Positions 40,886-41,431 of a stretch of 41,431 nt of DNA are shown in pieces; position 1 is the first letter of the stretch; each line of letters begins with the position of its first letter. A program made the translations under genes and the position numbers. The DNA is from a virus. The notes beneath the pieces are model-generated. The model had not been told where the DNA came from, ran no database searches, and was given only the letters and a program-made list of their open reading frames with translations. Location of the stretch: IMG/VR virus record IMGVR_UViG_3300042295_000117, positions 1 through 41,431 of that record. The stretch is one strand, 5' to 3'.

Positions 40886-41431
40886 TGGCAGAAGAACTTA
40901 ATCGCTTTAGCGTAGATACTTTCGTAAGTAAATTCTTACAAGTTGGTTTAATTCAGGGTTCTAATTTTTATGTGAAGTTTACTCCACCAGTCGATGGATT
41001 TAGCGATGTAGCTATGTTATGCTCTGCTACAAATCTTCCTGGGAGAAGAATTGCTACATCTGAACAAAGACCTTATGGTTATGGCCAAGTAATAAAAATG
41101 CCATATGATGTATTATATGACGAAATCGAATTAACTTTTTATATTGATGCCAGAAACGCTGCAGCGTTACAACTGTTTGATAAGTGGCTTTCCAAAGTTA
41201 TAAACACTGGTAAGGAATTTCCTAATAATAAACACAGAGTCGCATATAAAGACGACTATACTTGCAAAGATTTAAAGATATATGTAATGAATCAAATGGT
41301 CGGCACAGAAAATGCTGCTGATGCTGATTCTTCAAATGAAAGTAATTCTATGGCGGTAATCGAATGCGAGCTAGTAGAAGCATATCCTATACAGATGGGG
41401 TTTCCAGTTTCATTAGATTGGGGTAATGGCG
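40885..41431 (+). CDS. gp19/gp54-family tail-tube or tube-initiator protein (3' end cut by window)
   Basis: The first 182 codons are visible. The start MAEELNRFSVDTFVSKFLQV leads to FYVKFTPPVDGFSDVAMLCS, then SATNLPGRRIA, IKMPYDVLYDEIELTFYIDA, ALQLFDKWLSKVIN, and CELVEAYPIQMGFPVSLDWG. This is the tube-protein fold pattern of the T4 gp19 family, with a kinked loop and the closing strand before a D-W motif. T4 gp19 itself is expected next to gp18, beyond the gp15 edge, so this copy next to gp4 and gp48 is more likely the gp54-type tube initiator. ATG overlaps the preceding stop (TAATG). Location on the opposite strand from gp48 differs from T4, where 48 and 54 adjoin. Confidence 0.72.
   Translation, partial: MAEELNRFSVDTFVSKFLQVGLIQGSNFYVKFTPPVDGFSDVAMLCSATNLPGRRIATSEQRPYGYGQVIKMPYDVLYDEIELTFYIDARNAAALQLFDKWLSKVINTGKEFPNNKHRVAYKDDYTCKDLKIYVMNQMVGTENAADADSSNESNSMAVIECELVEAYPIQMGFPVSLDWGNG

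Overview
The window is one structural-gene stretch of a T4-like, contractile-tailed phage (myovirus morphotype). It is AT-rich and tightly packed: neighbouring genes overlap by ATGA or TAATG or sit a few bases apart, there is no gene-free stretch above 70 bases, and exact copies of the T4 late-promoter element TATAAATA occur on both strands. Gene order and protein style resemble marine T4-like phages (cyanophage and pelagiphage type) more than coliphage T4 itself. The host cannot be read from the sequence. No tRNA, integrase, transposase or CRISPR array was seen.

Layout, right to left along the minus strand, which carries all but three genes: tail-tube cap gp48, baseplate gp53, a gp27-like hub, two gp5-like spike proteins carrying different peptidoglycan hydrolases, a separate beta-helix spike tip, a Gly/Asp-rich small protein, gp25, gp6, a gp7-position wedge protein with a huge Thr-rich extension, gp8, a giant DUF4815-type protein and its companion. 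Then comes a host-recognition block (15.8 to 4.1 kb): five fibre-like proteins, two further Thr-rich repeat proteins, several small proteins, one clear terminator and two late promoters. Left of it are two possible glycosyltransferase-type genes and the neck genes gp13, gp14 and gp15, the last cut by the window edge. At the right end three plus-strand genes diverge: gp4 (head completion nuclease), a conserved 199-residue protein in the T4 gene 2 position, and a gp19/gp54-family tube protein cut by the edge.

How it works together: gp48, gp54-like, gp53, gp25, gp6, gp7-like, gp8 and DUF4815 proteins build tube start and baseplate; the hub and spike proteins form the puncturing device; the fibre block gives host recognition; gp13, gp14 and gp15 close the tail and join it to the head.

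Most unusual are (1) a Thr-rich low-complexity repeat with a strict two-residue register, about 2,700 residues in total, present in three proteins and grafted on the baseplate wedge protein; (2) a spike split over three polypeptides, with a duplicated OB-fold domain carrying two different cell-wall hydrolases; (3) an apparent ATT start codon for gp15; (4) twin hairpins in the leader of a fibre gene; and (5) late promoters that face each other across the gp48/gp4 divergence.
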